The notes: a model not told the origin generated them from the sequence alone. A stretch of DNA of 34,235 bases from an uncultured Ignatzschineria sp. (GCA_947632245.1 CANRON010000008.1:1-34235), one strand, 5' to 3'; positions 16,033 to 27,320 are shown, numbered from the stretch's first letter. Numbers and translations are program-made.

Positions 16033-17205
16033 CTACTCAGCGTTTGAGGGAGATGTTGAGCGCAATGTCACGATAAAGGCTAGGAAAGTCATAATACTAC
16101 CGACTATTAGAACAGATGAGATCCCTCGACTATCGTACAACCATCCTCCTAGATATGACCCTGCTGCAATTGCGAGGTTAAACATGCCGATATAAATAGC
16201 CGTCATCGCTTCGATGGAGTTAGGAGATAGCCTAAACATCCAAGTCATAAGACTTACGGAAACTGCGCCATAAGCAAAACCCCATAAGAGTAAAATAATC
16301 GTGGAGATGCTTTGAAGGTGAGCGAAAAATTGAAATAAAATAATGCAGAGCGTTAAAAGGCCGGCAATCATTAACACCACGCTTTTAAGATAACGACCGG
16401 TGAGATTACCCAAGAGGAAATTCCCAATAATTCCTAACAATCCATAAATAAAGAGCAAGCCCCCAATAGATGACTCTGAAAATGATGCTTGAGTTTGTAA
16501 AAGCGGACGAATAAAAGTGTAGCTTGTAAAATGACCTGCGACTAATAAAAACGTAATGATGATACCTGTCCAAACGGTCCCCCTTTTTAAGACGACTTTT
16601 AAAGTAGATACATCAAATACTGATTGTGAGGGAAGCGGGGGTAAGCTCAATAACATGAGAATTATTAATATTATGGTTAAACCTGTCATGCAGATAAAAG
16701 CGAGCTCCCAACTGAGTAAGTCTCCTAAATAAACGCCAATCGGTATTCCGAAAACAGAGGCTGCGGCAACACCACTAAAGATAATAGACGTTGCTAAAGT
16801 TATATGGCGCGTTTCAACAATACGTACGGCAAGACCGCCGGCTATTGTCCATATTCCGCCCATGCTAACGCCTAATAGAATTCTTGCGAATAATAAAAAA
16901 GCGATGTTGGGCGCAATACTTGAAAAGATATTAGCTGCGCAGAGCAAAAGCATAAAGCTCACTAAAAGATATTTACGATTAGTTTTTGAAAAAAGCAGGA
17001 GAATGAGCGGTGCCGCAAATGCTGCAACTAAGGCAGGTAAGGAGACGATTAAGCTAATCTCTCCTTCAGAGACTTGAAAGGAGGCGGCAATGGGTGAAAG
17101 TAGACCAATGGGTAACATCTCTGTGGAAACAACGGTAAAAATGGAAAGCGCAAGCGTAATAATTGCAATCCAGGGGCGAATAGAATGGTGAGGCGCTGTA
17201 TTCAT
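16033..17205 (-). CDS. MFS exporter, DHA1 family (AraJ/SotB/NepI-like)
   Basis: A 390-aa transporter with 12 predicted helices. The N-terminal STEMLPIGLLSPIAASF block and the loop and helix LLFARILLGVSMGGIWTIA are typical of the drug/sugar/nucleoside exporters related to AraJ, SotB, YdhP and NepI. Substrate cannot be assigned. The start has AGGGAA about eight bases upstream. It is divergent from a LysR gene across a 115-bp gap, a common layout in which the regulator controls the exporter. The 3' end faces rppH and probably uses its terminator. Confidence 0.87.
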   Translation of the reverse strand: MNTAPHHSIRPWIAIITLALSIFTVVSTEMLPIGLLSPIAASFQVSEGEISLIVSLPALVAAFAAPLILLLFSKTNRKYLLVSFMLLLCAANIFSSIAPNIAFLLFARILLGVSMGGIWTIAGGLAVRIVETRHITLATSIIFSGVAAASVFGIPIGVYLGDLLSWELAFICMTGLTIILIILMLLSLPPLPSQSVFDVSTLKVVLKRGTVWTGIIITFLLVAGHFTSYTFIRPLLQTQASFSESSIGGLLFIYGLLGIIGNFLLGNLTGRYLKSVVLMIAGLLTLCIILFQFFAHLQSISTIILLLWGFAYGAVSVSLMTWMFRLSPNSIEAMTAIYIGMFNLAIAAGSYLGGWLYDSRGISSVLIVGSIMTFLAFIVTLRSTSPSNAE

Positions 17206-17320
17206 AAAATGTTCCCTATATGTGGAGAGATATCTCAGAGAATCACTGAGGGGGCATTCAATATACGATGACCTATTTTGTTGATAAACTAGACTCAGTT
17301 CACATCATAGGGGAATAAAA

Positions 17321-18226
17321 GTGTTTAATAGCCATATGCTCGACAATATCGGGGATCTAAGAGTTTTTTTGATGGTGGCGGATACCGGTAGCTTTACAAA
17401 AACAGCAGATATTGCCGTGTTGTCACGTTCTGCTGTAGGTAAAACCATTGCGAAGCTGGAGAAAAATCTACAGACTCGGTTATTTCATCGTACAACCCGT
17501 GTCGTTAGGCTGAGTGATGAAGGATCGGTTTTTTATGATTACGCATTACGTATTGTGAAGATGATGGAAGAGACAGAGCAGGTGTTTCATCACAAAGCGC
17601 CTCACGGCAAACTGACAATTACAGTGCCAAGTGTTTTTGGGCGATTACATGTTATGCCTGTTATTTGGGAATATAAGGCACGCTATCCCGAGGTTGAGGT
17701 ATTGGTATTCTTTACAGATGAATACCAAGATATTGTGCGAGAAGGTATAGATCTTGCTATTCGGATAGGATCAAGCGCGGATAGCAGCCTGATTCAAAAA
17801 GTATTAACACACCATCAGTTGATAACCTGCGCTTCCCCCGTGTATCTCGCTGAAAATGGTATTCCGGAGACTCTAGAAGCACTCAGCGATCATCAATGCT
17901 TACGTTATTTACATGAGGGTAAACCCGTGACATGGAAATACCAGAATCAAGATGAAGCATTCGAGATTTCTCCGAAAGGACTCATTGCGCTACAAGATAC
18001 AGAATCACTATTAATGGCAGCGTTAGCGCATAGAGGCATTGTGCAGCTGAGTTCATTTTTAGTAGATAACGAGATACATAAGGGTAATTTAAATAGGATA
18101 TTGTCAGATTTTTTACCGAAAAAGGAACCTATTTGTGCCGTTTATCCCTCGAAGAAATATCTAGCCCCGAAAGTGAGGGGCTTGATTAATCTGTTTTCAG
18201 AAGCATGGTCTAAAAAAGATACATAG
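17321..18226 (+). CDS. LysR-family transcriptional regulator
   Basis: A 301-aa LysR regulator. The winged helix-turn-helix (GSFTKTADIAVLSRSAVGKTIAKLE) lies in the first 65 residues. A periplasmic-binding-protein-like effector domain follows from about residue 95, with the DLAIRIG motif. The track start is a GTG at 17321 with AGGGG seven bases upstream. The ATG at 17336 (MLDNIGDL) matches the usual N-terminus of this subgroup and is an alternative. It probably controls the divergent MFS exporter, an inference from layout. It converges with the MATE gene, 26 bp away, with no clear terminator between them. Confidence 0.9.
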   Translation: MFNSHMLDNIGDLRVFLMVADTGSFTKTADIAVLSRSAVGKTIAKLEKNLQTRLFHRTTRVVRLSDEGSVFYDYALRIVKMMEETEQVFHHKAPHGKLTITVPSVFGRLHVMPVIWEYKARYPEVEVLVFFTDEYQDIVREGIDLAIRIGSSADSSLIQKVLTHHQLITCASPVYLAENGIPETLEALSDHQCLRYLHEGKPVTWKYQNQDEAFEISPKGLIALQDTESLLMAALAHRGIVQLSSFLVDNEIHKGNLNRILSDFLPKKEPICAVYPSKKYLAPKVRGLINLFSEAWSKKDT

Positions 18227-18252
18227 TAGGCATTTTGTATGATTCAGCGCGG

Positions 18253-19599
18253 TTATCTTGCCGGAATCCAACCCCGTTTTCTATCAATACTGATTGCCAT
18301 TTTGACCATAATGGCGCCGCGGAGGAACATAAAAAATAAGAATGTGAGCCAGAGGCCATCATTTTTAAGGGGGAGCAAGATGATTCCCATTGGGAGTGCG
18401 ATGGCGAAAGCGAGTAGCATGGCATTGCGCATCTCCCGCGCCTTTGTTGCGCCAATAAAAAGCCCATCCAGTAAATAGCTCCATACGCTGACAAGTGGCA
18501 ATAGGGTTAAGTAGGGTAAAAGCGGATAGGCGGCTTCTCTAACTGCTGTGATATTGGAGATCATATCAATAAAATCATCGCCTAAAAATAGGAAAATGAT
18601 GCAAAAAATCAGACTAATGAGTAATGCCCAGCCCCCAGCAACGCACATAATGGAGAGGAGTTCAGGTCTATTACGTTCCCCAATGGCTTTGCCTGTGAGC
18701 GCTTCAATGGCATGGGCAAAACCATCTAATAGATAGGCCATAATAAGCAGCGCATTTAAGATAATCATGTTTGCTGCAACTGTATCTCCGCCCAATCGAG
18801 TACCTTGTAGTGTGACTAAGAAAAAGACTAAATGCAGCGTGAGACTGCGGATAAAAATATCACGGTTGACAAACAGTAGCGGTTTCCAGTTTGCCCATCT
18901 TTTCAGCGGGGAAAGTACCCAGTTACCGAGGCTTCTTTTTAAAATTTGCGGCAGAAACATCAGCCCTACAAAAAGTCCCAAATATTCTGAAATAACCGCG
19001 GCTTTTGCAACACCGATGATCCCCATATCGAGTTTCAAGATAAAGAGTAGCGTGAGAATAATATTGAGAATGTTGGTGGCTATCAGCATATAAAATGGGA
19101 TACGTGCTGTTTGCATCCCCAAAAACCAGCCAATGAGGGCGAAATTCATTAATGCTGCCGGAATGCCGAGCATACGCCAATAAAAGAATTTAGATGCTTG
19201 GCTATAGAGTTCTGGTGCTGGATTCATCACAAAAAAAGCGAATCGAGAGATGGGAATCGCGAGGGTGCCGAGGATGAGAGCAAGACCGAAAGCGAGTAGT
19301 AATCCTTGTAGGAGAATTTGGCGTACGCCCTCGCCCTGACTATTGCCATGTGCTTGAGCTGTAAATCCTGTCGTCCCCATTCTCAGGAAATTAAGCGTTG
19401 CGACTAAAAAGACATAAATACTACTACCCACACCTACCGCAGCCATGTTATCTGCATCATTAAGGTGACCGACGATAATTGTATCGACCGTGCCAACGAG
19501 CGGAACCGATATATTGGAGAGAATCATGGGAAGCGTGAGCGCCCATACACGTTGATGAATAGATAGGTTACGCCAAGCGCTCGTTAGTGTATTGAACAT
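18253..19599 (-). CDS. dinF: MATE-family efflux transporter, DinF type
   Basis: A 448-aa, 12-helix multidrug and toxin extrusion protein. It follows E. coli DinF closely in several blocks: LTLPMILSNISVPLVGTVDTIIVGHL near the start, FLRMGTTGFTAQAHG, GWFLGMQTAR, LLDGFAHAIEALTGKAIGERN and LLDGLFIGATKAREMRNAML. DinF-group MATE proteins export organic cations or bile-salt-like compounds using an ion gradient; the substrate here is unknown. No lexA lies next to it, unlike the E. coli lexA-dinF operon, and I see no LexA box upstream. The ribosome site is weak. It is divergent from groES. Confidence 0.88.
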   Translation of the reverse strand: MFNTLTSAWRNLSIHQRVWALTLPMILSNISVPLVGTVDTIIVGHLNDADNMAAVGVGSSIYVFLVATLNFLRMGTTGFTAQAHGNSQGEGVRQILLQGLLLAFGLALILGTLAIPISRFAFFVMNPAPELYSQASKFFYWRMLGIPAALMNFALIGWFLGMQTARIPFYMLIATNILNIILTLLFILKLDMGIIGVAKAAVISEYLGLFVGLMFLPQILKRSLGNWVLSPLKRWANWKPLLFVNRDIFIRSLTLHLVFFLVTLQGTRLGGDTVAANMIILNALLIMAYLLDGFAHAIEALTGKAIGERNRPELLSIMCVAGGWALLISLIFCIIFLFLGDDFIDMISNITAVREAAYPLLPYLTLLPLVSVWSYLLDGLFIGATKAREMRNAMLLAFAIALPMGIILLPLKNDGLWLTFLFFMFLRGAIMVKMAISIDRKRGWIPAR

Positions 19600-19744
19600 A
19601 GGATGAATAGTGATATCTCTATAGTAAAAAGAAGGGAAAAGAGTGAAAGAAGTCGCCCAAGGGGGAAAGGTATGTCAGGTACAATAAAAACAGTCTAATT
19701 TTTGATTAATTATTGGTCAAATTTAAAAAAAGTAGTGATTTATC

Positions 19745-19770
19745 CTTGAATCAAATATTTTCGCCCCCAT
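19745..19770 (+). promoter_or_regulatory. Sigma32-type heat-shock promoter of groESL
   Basis: CTTGAA at 19745-19750 and CCCCAT at 19765-19770 are separated by 14 bp, a near-perfect match to the RpoH promoter consensus. It lies about 110 bp upstream of groES. No CIRCE (HrcA) element is visible, so RpoH control is the simplest reading. Confidence 0.88.
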
Positions 19771-19881
19771 TTATTATACCGTAAGCAAGAACTCTCCTCT
19801 TGTTATTGAACAACAAATAAGATGTGAGAGCAATAAATGATAAAAACATAAGATTAACAATCTTTTAATGAGGAAAAAACT

Positions 19882-20172
19882 ATGAAATTACGTCCTTTAC
19901 ATGACAGAATCATTATCAAACGCGAAGAAGAAGAACTTAAAACAGCAGGTGGTATCGTTCTTCCAGGCACAGCAACTGAGAAGCCTTCACGTGGCGTTGT
20001 TTTAGCAGTTGGAAACGGTAAAGTACTTGCAAGCGGTGAAGTGAAAGCGCTTGATGTGAAAGTAGGCGACAAAGTTCTTTTCGGTAAATTCTCAGGCTCA
20101 GAAGTAACGATGGCGGGCGAAGAGCTTTTAGTCATGCGTGAAGATGAGATCATGGCAGTTATTGAAGCTTAA
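19882..20172 (+). CDS. groS: Co-chaperonin GroES
   Basis: The 10-kDa lid of the GroEL folding chamber, forming a seven-subunit cap. The 96-aa protein has the family start [14 protein letters not shown], the mobile loop around [10 protein letters not shown] that contacts GroEL, and the ending [14 protein letters not shown]. The start has AGGA upstream. It is the first gene of the groESL operon, behind a sigma32-type promoter, with groEL 108 bp downstream. Confidence 0.99.
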   Translation: MKLRPLHDRIIIKREEEELKTAGGIVLPGTATEKPSRGVVLAVGNGKVLASGEVKALDVKVGDKVLFGKFSGSEVTMAGEELLVMREDEIMAVIEA

Positions 20173-20205
20173 TTATTTAAGTCAGTAGATTCATTATTGG
20201 ATTGA

Positions 20206-21924
<1,719 letters not shown>

Positions 21925-21955
21925 TCGCAAGATTACAATTGATCGTTGAGGCTGA

Positions 21956-21973
21956 TTTTTAAGGCCTTAAAAA
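21956..21973. repeat. 18-bp perfect palindrome after groEL
   Basis: TTTTTAAGGCCTTAAAAA is fully self-complementary and sits just before the groEL terminator. Without a loop it would make only a weak hairpin. It may be an extra termination or stability element. Confidence 0.4.
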
Positions 21974-21975
21974 TT

Positions 21976-22009
21976 AAAAGGTATCGTTTATATTAACGAT
22001 ACCTTTTTT
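21976..22009 (+). terminator. groEL terminator
   Basis: GGTATCGTT and AACGATACC form a 9-bp stem with a 6-base loop, extended by A/T pairs and followed by six T residues. It lies 52 bp past the groEL stop. Confidence 0.92.
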
Positions 22010-22010
22010 A

Positions 22011-22127
22011 TTGCTTTGCGAAGCGACGTTTAAAAAGATTAATCATGCTGCTATAGGTCGGCAGCAGAACGATTATGATGCGATGAATCGTTCTATTAAG
22101 GAGCGCGTGTTTCATGCGCTTTTATTT
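22011..22127 (+). ncRNA. Candidate structured small RNA downstream of groEL
   Basis: Four hairpins follow one another in about 115 bp: GCTTTGCGAAGC; GCTGC/GCAGC; GAACGATT/AATCGTTC, a perfect 8-bp stem; and AGCGCGTG-TTT-CATGCGCT followed by TTTATTT, which is an intrinsic terminator. A terminator placed 100 bp after the groEL terminator needs its own transcript, or read-through from groEL. I see no clear promoter and know no RNA family that fits. The 64-aa ORF in the track (22011-22205) crosses all these hairpins and starts with TTG, so I do not accept it as a gene. Confidence 0.3.
22102..22127 (+). terminator. Terminator at the end of the hairpin-rich region
   Basis: AGCGCGTG and CATGCGCT pair over 8 bp with one G-T wobble and a TTT loop, followed by TTTATTT. 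It points rightward and no gene of normal size precedes it after the groEL terminator. Confidence 0.6.
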
Positions 22128-22144
22128 AAAATAATATGGACAAG

Positions 22145-22182
22145 AAAAAAGCGATTTAATTCAATCATTAAATCGCTTTTTT
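22145..22182. terminator. Bidirectional terminator, ppnN side
   Basis: AAAAAAGCGATTTAA and its exact complement form a 15-bp stem with an 8-base loop and T-runs on both strands. It lies 32 bp beyond the ppnN stop and ends that leftward gene. It also backs up rightward transcripts from groEL. Confidence 0.92.
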
Positions 22183-22214
22183 ACTATGTGAATACGGCTC
22201 TTTAGTTTTAAATC

Positions 22215-23645
22215 TTACTTAATTATATAGCAAGGGGTATAAGTACTCCCTGGTAGTTTCATTCGTTGTTGTTTCACAAATGCTTGTAATAGGTTATCGA
22301 TCATAGACATCAGTTCAGGATCACCAGAAAGCTCAAAGGGTCCCTTTTCAGCGATAGCTTTGACGCCAAATTCTTTTACATTTCCGGCAACAATGCCTGA
22401 AAATGCTTTTCGAAGATTCGCTGCTAATTTCTCCTTGGGTTGATCGAGATGAAGGTCTAATTTAGCCATGTTTTCATGGGTCGGAATAAAAGGTTTTTGG
22501 AAATCTTCAGGGATCGTTAATAGCCAGTTAAAGCAATATGAATCCCCTCTTTGCTGACGGCACTCCTTAACATGTGGCATTGCGATCCGCATTTTTTTAG
22601 CAACAGCAGCAGGATCATCGATGATGATCTCATAGAGTTTTTGGGCCTCTTTTCCTAGAGTGAGCCCAATAAACTTATCGAGTGTATTGAAGTAATCCTC
22701 ACTCTCTTTCGGTCCTGTTAAGATCAGCGGTAAGCAAATATCTCGATTTTCAGGCAGGAGCAATAACCCTAATATATAAAAGAATTCTTCTGCTGTTCCT
22801 ACGCCGCCGGGGAATATAATAACGCCATGGCCTAAGCGAATAAAGGCTTCAAGACGCTTCTCGATATCAGACATCACAACAAGCTCATTTACGAGCGGGT
22901 TTGGCGGCTCTGCGGCGATGATGGAGTTCTCGGTGATACCAATAAAACGACTCTCTTTATTAGATTGGCGAGCATGTCCTACTGCGGCGCCGCGCATTGG
23001 GGCTTCCATTGCGCCAGGTCCACAACCCGTACAGATATTTAAATGTCTTACACCGAGCTCTTGTCCGACCGCATATCCATATTCGTACTCAATTTCATTG
23101 ATTGAATGCCCGCCCCAACATACGATGATATTAGGATCTTGGTCCGTTCTTAAAATATTGGCATTACGAAGAATTGCAAAAACAAAATCAGTTGTGAGAG
23201 AGTTGCGTGTTTCAGCTGCATCTTTAATCAATGCATGGTAATCGCCTTCAGCACCTTTTGTATTACCATTGCCATTCGTATAAGCCTTGTAAATATCTGA
23301 TACTGAACGAATAAAAAGGGTATCTCTTAATACGGAAAAGAGGTTTTTACGAATAACATCCGTCAATTTACCATCCACAAAGACATCAAGAGGGGGATTA
23401 AATAGACGGAGTTTAATACCGCGCTCTGTTCTAAGAAGCTCAATATCATAGTCTTTATGTTGGTTGAATATGATATTGGGGTCATCTGTTTTGCTGCCAG
23501 TATTCAGTACCGCTAAAGTGCAGCTTCGAAATAGTGGATAGAGATCTCCTTTTGCGGTTTTCTTTAAAATCGCACTCTCAGCATGAGAGATGAGATCCAT
23601 AGAACCTTTTGGCGGATAGATATCATATCGGATACGATTATTCAT
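22215..23645 (-). CDS. ppnN: Nucleotide 5'-monophosphate nucleosidase PpnN (YgdH)
   Basis: PpnN cleaves purine and pyrimidine nucleoside monophosphates to base and ribose 5-phosphate. In E. coli it is stimulated by (p)ppGpp. The 476-aa protein matches the E. coli form (454 aa) closely: [12 protein letters not shown] at the start, [11 protein letters not shown]-like [33 protein letters not shown], and the LOG-family PGGVGTAEE motif. A short polar insert near residues 115-135 ([16 protein letters not shown]) accounts for the greater length. The start has TAGGAG nine bases upstream. It has a separate leader of 188 bp after yccS and a strong terminator. Confidence 0.96.
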   Translation of the reverse strand: MNNRIRYDIYPPKGSMDLISHAESAILKKTAKGDLYPLFRSCTLAVLNTGSKTDDPNIIFNQHKDYDIELLRTERGIKLRLFNPPLDVFVDGKLTDVIRKNLFSVLRDTLFIRSVSDIYKAYTNGNGNTKGAEGDYHALIKDAAETRNSLTTDFVFAILRNANILRTDQDPNIIVCWGGHSINEIEYEYGYAVGQELGVRHLNICTGCGPGAMEAPMRGAAVGHARQSNKESRFIGITENSIIAAEPPNPLVNELVVMSDIEKRLEAFIRLGHGVIIFPGGVGTAEEFFYILGLLLLPENRDICLPLILTGPKESEDYFNTLDKFIGLTLGKEAQKLYEIIIDDPAAVAKKMRIAMPHVKECRQQRGDSYCFNWLLTIPEDFQKPFIPTHENMAKLDLHLDQPKEKLAANLRKAFSGIVAGNVKEFGVKAIAEKGPFELSGDPELMSMIDNLLQAFVKQQRMKLPGSTYTPCYIIK

Positions 23646-23833
23646 CTGTATAGCTCCTACTTGATTTTATCGACTCTTAATGTACTAATTTCAGAAATAT
23701 CTATGGGTGATGCTCACGAATTAATGACATTAAAAAGAAATAATAAGAATTATTAATAATTGAACTGAATTCAATATCATAACATTTATCAAAAAAATTC
23801 TGATCAACAGTTTATTGTGAGTTCAATGATCGT

Positions 23834-26008
23834 TTAAGCTTTAAATAATGCGCGTAAATAAGCAGGTAAAGTACGCAGTAATAACATCAATTGCTGAAGG
23901 GAAATTATCGCGACGGTACTTTGGCAACAACTTTCGTGATGCTGCAGCTTAAATATTTCTCGTTTGAGTGCACTATAGTATGGTTGGTCAAAACTTTTAG
24001 TTTTAAGGGTTCGTAAAATGAAATCAGTTGTTTTATCGAGGATATCGAGAATAATGGGATCATCAATTTTTTCACGGTGCGCACCGAGCGCTGATAAATA
24101 CCCTAAAAATGTATTGTTCAAGCAGAGATTATTAAAGACCTCATCGAGTAGGGATTGATCATACATCTTTGATGCAGATAGCGATGAGAAGAGTGATGAT
24201 AATTCGCTATCTGCCTCGCTTGCTCTTGCTCTTGTTGCGAGATATGTAATATCGTCTACGCGACCACTGTGATATTGCATCTGAATTTGTTGGAGATATT
24301 CGCTATTTTTCGCGGCAACCTTTTCATATGTTTCTTGAATATTATGATAACGCCAATCGGGTAGGATATAGCTTGCAGCAATCCACGCAAGTCCACAGCC
24401 AATGATGGTATCAATGAGTCGCTCGGGGGCAATAAAATTATAATCATTGAGATTGAAACCAATTAAAATCATGATGGTGATTAGGGCAGTTGCAAAGGCA
24501 TAGCGTGCTGCACTCAGTGCAAAAAAGAGCGTACCACTTAGGATGACGATGAAAGCTTGCAGGGAGATTGAGGGGGAAAATTGCAAGAATATAATGGTCG
24601 CAACAACGCCGATCACTGTGCCAGAAAAACGTTTGATAATTCGAGATTTCGTCGCGCTAGAGTTTGGCTGGCAGACAAAAATTGCAGTTAACATAATCCA
24701 ATAGATACGGGTCGTCACATCATCGCCCCCTAATATATAGATATTACCAATATTGGTCATCCAGACGATGAGATAACCCCCACCCATTACAAAGCTCATT
24801 CGTACCGCATGGCGGAATATCTCTGAATCTTTGGTGAAATGTACGGCGATCCGCTGATAAAGATCTCGAAACTTCTCTCCCCATGATTTGGGGCTACTTT
24901 GCTTTGTGGGAAGAAAAGCTGTGAATTCTGACGCGATTGTTTCGGGAGAGAGGCCACTTTCCATCTTCATGAAAAGCGCATTTATCTGTTCGAGATTATG
25001 GAGGAGATTTTCAATGGAGATGAAAAGCTCTTTTTCATGATTACCCGCTTTTTTTAACCGTTGAATGGTCTCTTCTAGTCGAGTTGATAGTCGATTGAGA
25101 TATTGGGGGTGTTCATATTCTGATTTATTCAAGATGGCATCAGATATCTTCAGTGCAGTATTCCCTTGCTGCATCATTAATCTTTGGCAGCGGAAAAGCA
25201 GGTCGCTATAGAGGAATTTTTTATGCAATATATCATATTCAACATGCACCGATGATGCACGCTCATAGAGCGTCTGGGCAATGAGATAGTAATTGAGGAG
25301 CTCAGGAAATGGGTTTTTCCCCTGTTCATTTTGTAAACGCCGAATGATCGCGCCACGAATGCTATCTAAGCGAGTCGTAATTGCCTTGCTAGAGATAGAG
25401 AGCTTAAGTTTTAGCTCTTTAATACTCTCACCTTCATCGGGATCAAAAAAACGGGACTTTAGCTCTAGAAAACGCGCTAAATCTTTATAGCATTCAGAAA
25501 GAGACTCTGTGATGGGGCGTGCAGGCCAAATGAAGTGAAATAGGAGCGTATTAAGGTGATACCATAAAGCGCCCACAAGGAGCATGATCGGCTGAATATA
25601 CCATGCTCTGTTGGGTTCAAATGTCAGCATGGTGTAGACCATTAATACGAGTGTACCAAATGCGATCGTCGCGTAACGCTCGCCAAGTGCTCCGAGCATA
25701 ATAAGGCCCGCTGTGCCAAATATGCACAGTAGTAAGAAAATAAAGGGGTATGGGAAAAAGAGCTCTACCGTCGTTGAGGCGATGAAAAAAACAAGGAGGA
25801 TAAGTCCAATATTTTTAACGCGGCCTTTGATATGATCGTCGAGATCGGAAAGGGCTGCAGCAACGGCGCCTAAAATTGGTGGCAGTTGTAAGGACCCTGT
25901 TAATACCATAGGGATAATCACGACACCCGACATAATGATAAAGATCTTTGTGCAGTAAAGCACAAGATTATCATAGAAGGGGCGGGTGAATTTTGAGAGC
26001 GAAAGCAT
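23834..26008 (-). CDS. yccS: YccS-family inner-membrane protein (FUSC domains)
   Basis: A 724-aa membrane protein closely like E. coli YccS (717 aa). The N-terminal membrane block of about six helices (residues 20-160) includes AAALSDLDDHIKGRVKN and ERYATIAFG. A long cytoplasmic region with LELKSRFFDPD follows, then a second membrane block (about 400-550) with FVCQPNSSATKSRI and RLIDTIIGCGLAW, and a helical C-terminal domain with YLSALGAHREK. The FUSC superfamily resembles aromatic-acid efflux proteins; YccS itself has no proven substrate. Compared with my recollection of E. coli YccS, about a dozen extra residues lie near IYILGGDDVTTRIYW. The gene starts 40 bp after fau on the same strand, with GGAG upstream. 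Confidence 0.92.
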   Translation of the reverse strand: MLSLSKFTRPFYDNLVLYCTKIFIIMSGVVIIPMVLTGSLQLPPILGAVAAALSDLDDHIKGRVKNIGLILLVFFIASTTVELFFPYPFIFLLLCIFGTAGLIMLGALGERYATIAFGTLVLMVYTMLTFEPNRAWYIQPIMLLVGALWYHLNTLLFHFIWPARPITESLSECYKDLARFLELKSRFFDPDEGESIKELKLKLSISSKAITTRLDSIRGAIIRRLQNEQGKNPFPELLNYYLIAQTLYERASSVHVEYDILHKKFLYSDLLFRCQRLMMQQGNTALKISDAILNKSEYEHPQYLNRLSTRLEETIQRLKKAGNHEKELFISIENLLHNLEQINALFMKMESGLSPETIASEFTAFLPTKQSSPKSWGEKFRDLYQRIAVHFTKDSEIFRHAVRMSFVMGGGYLIVWMTNIGNIYILGGDDVTTRIYWIMLTAIFVCQPNSSATKSRIIKRFSGTVIGVVATIIFLQFSPSISLQAFIVILSGTLFFALSAARYAFATALITIMILIGFNLNDYNFIAPERLIDTIIGCGLAWIAASYILPDWRYHNIQETYEKVAAKNSEYLQQIQMQYHSGRVDDITYLATRARASEADSELSSLFSSLSASKMYDQSLLDEVFNNLCLNNTFLGYLSALGAHREKIDDPIILDILDKTTDFILRTLKTKSFDQPYYSALKREIFKLQHHESCCQSTVAIISLQQLMLLLRTLPAYLRALFKA

Positions 26009-26048
26009 CTATAATTCTCCAAACGTGGTGATGAGAGTTGCTATTTTA

Positions 26049-26675
26049 TCATTTTTCCACTGTGAAGTGAGTGATCTTCTGAGGTGATATATATTGGTGA
26101 AGCGGCATATCTCCTGAATAGGCATCTAGGATTTCACAAACGGGCTCAAAAAAACCAACGCCGATTCTATATAAATGTGGGTACTCATGGAAAAATTGGT
26201 CATAAAAACCGCCACCATAACCCACGCGAGCACCTTGAGTGTCACAGACTAAAAGGGGGGTTAAGACGAAGTGAAGATTTGATATTTCACTCGGTATAAG
26301 TCCGGGATATTTCTCTAAAGGTTCCGGGATTCCCCAATCATTTTCTTGAATAATCGTATCAGGGAAAATTTCAACATGTTCCAGCACATTGTTGGTTACA
26401 CGTGGAACATATACCTTGTCACCTCGTTCCCAAAGCGTTGGAAGAAGCGGCGTGAGATCAACCTCTTTTAAGCGACGAATAGGTAAAAAGAGATGTATAG
26501 ATGTTGATGAATGGGGGAGAATAGATACAATTTTTTCACAGATATGGCGTGAATATAAGGCGATTTGAGCCGGTGATAAAAGTGTTCTTTTTTCTCGGAA
26601 TTGCATGCGCAATATTTCTTTATTCGCACTAGATTCAGGTAGTGCTTGCGAATTTTTATTGGAGCTATTCACCAT
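26049..26675 (-). CDS. fau: 5-formyltetrahydrofolate cyclo-ligase
   Basis: Also known as YgfA or MTHFS. It converts 5-formyl-THF to 5,10-methenyl-THF with ATP, recycling an inhibitory folate. The 208-aa protein has the signature GARVGYGGGFYDQF (family GYGKGYYD) and an N-terminal REKRTLLSP helix. I start at the ATG at 26675: the track start at 26720 is a GTG inside the hairpin of the ssb terminator. In many gammaproteobacteria the 6S RNA gene precedes fau; here there are only 96 bp to ssb and no room for it. yccS follows after 40 bp, probably in the same transcript. Confidence 0.93.
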   Translation of the reverse strand: MVNSSNKNSQALPESSANKEILRMQFREKRTLLSPAQIALYSRHICEKIVSILPHSSTSIHLFLPIRRLKEVDLTPLLPTLWERGDKVYVPRVTNNVLEHVEIFPDTIIQENDWGIPEPLEKYPGLIPSEISNLHFVLTPLLVCDTQGARVGYGGGFYDQFFHEYPHLYRIGVGFFEPVCEILDAYSGDMPLHQYISPQKITHFTVEK

Positions 26676-26706
26676 GTTGAACTCTATTTTGAAGGCCTTT
26701 ATTGAT

Positions 26707-26737
26707 AAAAAGCCTGACACGATATATGTCAGGCTTT
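26707..26737 (-). terminator. ssb terminator
   Basis: AGCCTGACA and TGTCAGGCT form a 9-bp stem with a 7-base loop, and a T-run follows on the minus strand. It lies 35 bp beyond the ssb stop. Its loop contains the GTG that the track uses as the fau start. Confidence 0.85.
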
Positions 26738-26771
26738 ATGAAATTGTTAAACTTGTATTTTAATCCAGTGA

Positions 26772-27320
26772 TTAAAAAGGTACATCTTCATCAAATGAGT
26801 CGAAATCCGCCATGTTGTTATCTTGCTGTTTTGGCTGATTGAAACCTTGATTTTGATTCGGTCTAGGAGCCTGTTGCTGTTGTGATGCACCGAAATTATT
26901 TTGAGGCGCGCCTTGGTTAAAGTCTTGGCTATAGTTATCTTGAGAAGGTTGACCGCCCCCAAAGTTACCACCGCCGCCACCTGACGTGCCGCCAATCATC
27001 TGCATTTCATTCGCATTGATATCCGTGCTATAACGTTCAATACCATTTTTATCAGTATATTTGTTCGTACGTAAAGAACCTTCCACATATACTTGGCTAC
27101 CTTTTTTGAGATATTGTCCTGCAATTTCCGCAAGACGGCCAAAGAAAACAACACGATGCCATTCTGTACGCTCTTGTTGTTGACCGGTATTACGATCTTT
27201 CCAGCTTTCAGATGTAGCAACCGAAATTGTTGTCACCGCGCTTCCGCTAGCGGTATAACGGACATCAGGATCATTACCTAAACGGCCGACAAGAATAACT
27301 TTATTAATTCCACGTGACAT
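26772..27320 (-). CDS. ssb: Single-stranded DNA-binding protein
   Basis: SSB coats single-stranded DNA in replication, recombination and repair. The 182-aa protein has an N-terminal OB fold (residues 1-110; [22 protein letters not shown] and [13 protein letters not shown]). A Gly/Gln/Asn-rich flexible linker follows, and the acidic C-terminal tip [11 protein letters not shown] that recruits partner proteins. The start has AAGG upstream. It stands alone between the SPOR gene and fau, with its own terminator; uvrA, a frequent divergent neighbour, is not here. Confidence 0.99.
   Translation of the reverse strand: MSRGINKVILVGRLGNDPDVRYTASGSAVTTISVATSESWKDRNTGQQQERTEWHRVVFFGRLAEIAGQYLKKGSQVYVEGSLRTNKYTDKNGIERYSTDINANEMQMIGGTSGGGGGNFGGGQPSQDNYSQDFNQGAPQNNFGASQQQQAPRPNQNQGFNQPKQQDNNMADFDSFDEDVPF

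Noticed and set aside
22011-22205. 64-aa plus-strand ORF after groEL
   Set aside because: TTG start without ribosome site, and it crosses four hairpins and two terminators; an RNA or non-coding spacer explains the stretch better.
26676-26720. GTG start for fau in the track
   Set aside because: The codon lies inside the ssb terminator loop and the added residues are not part of the family.
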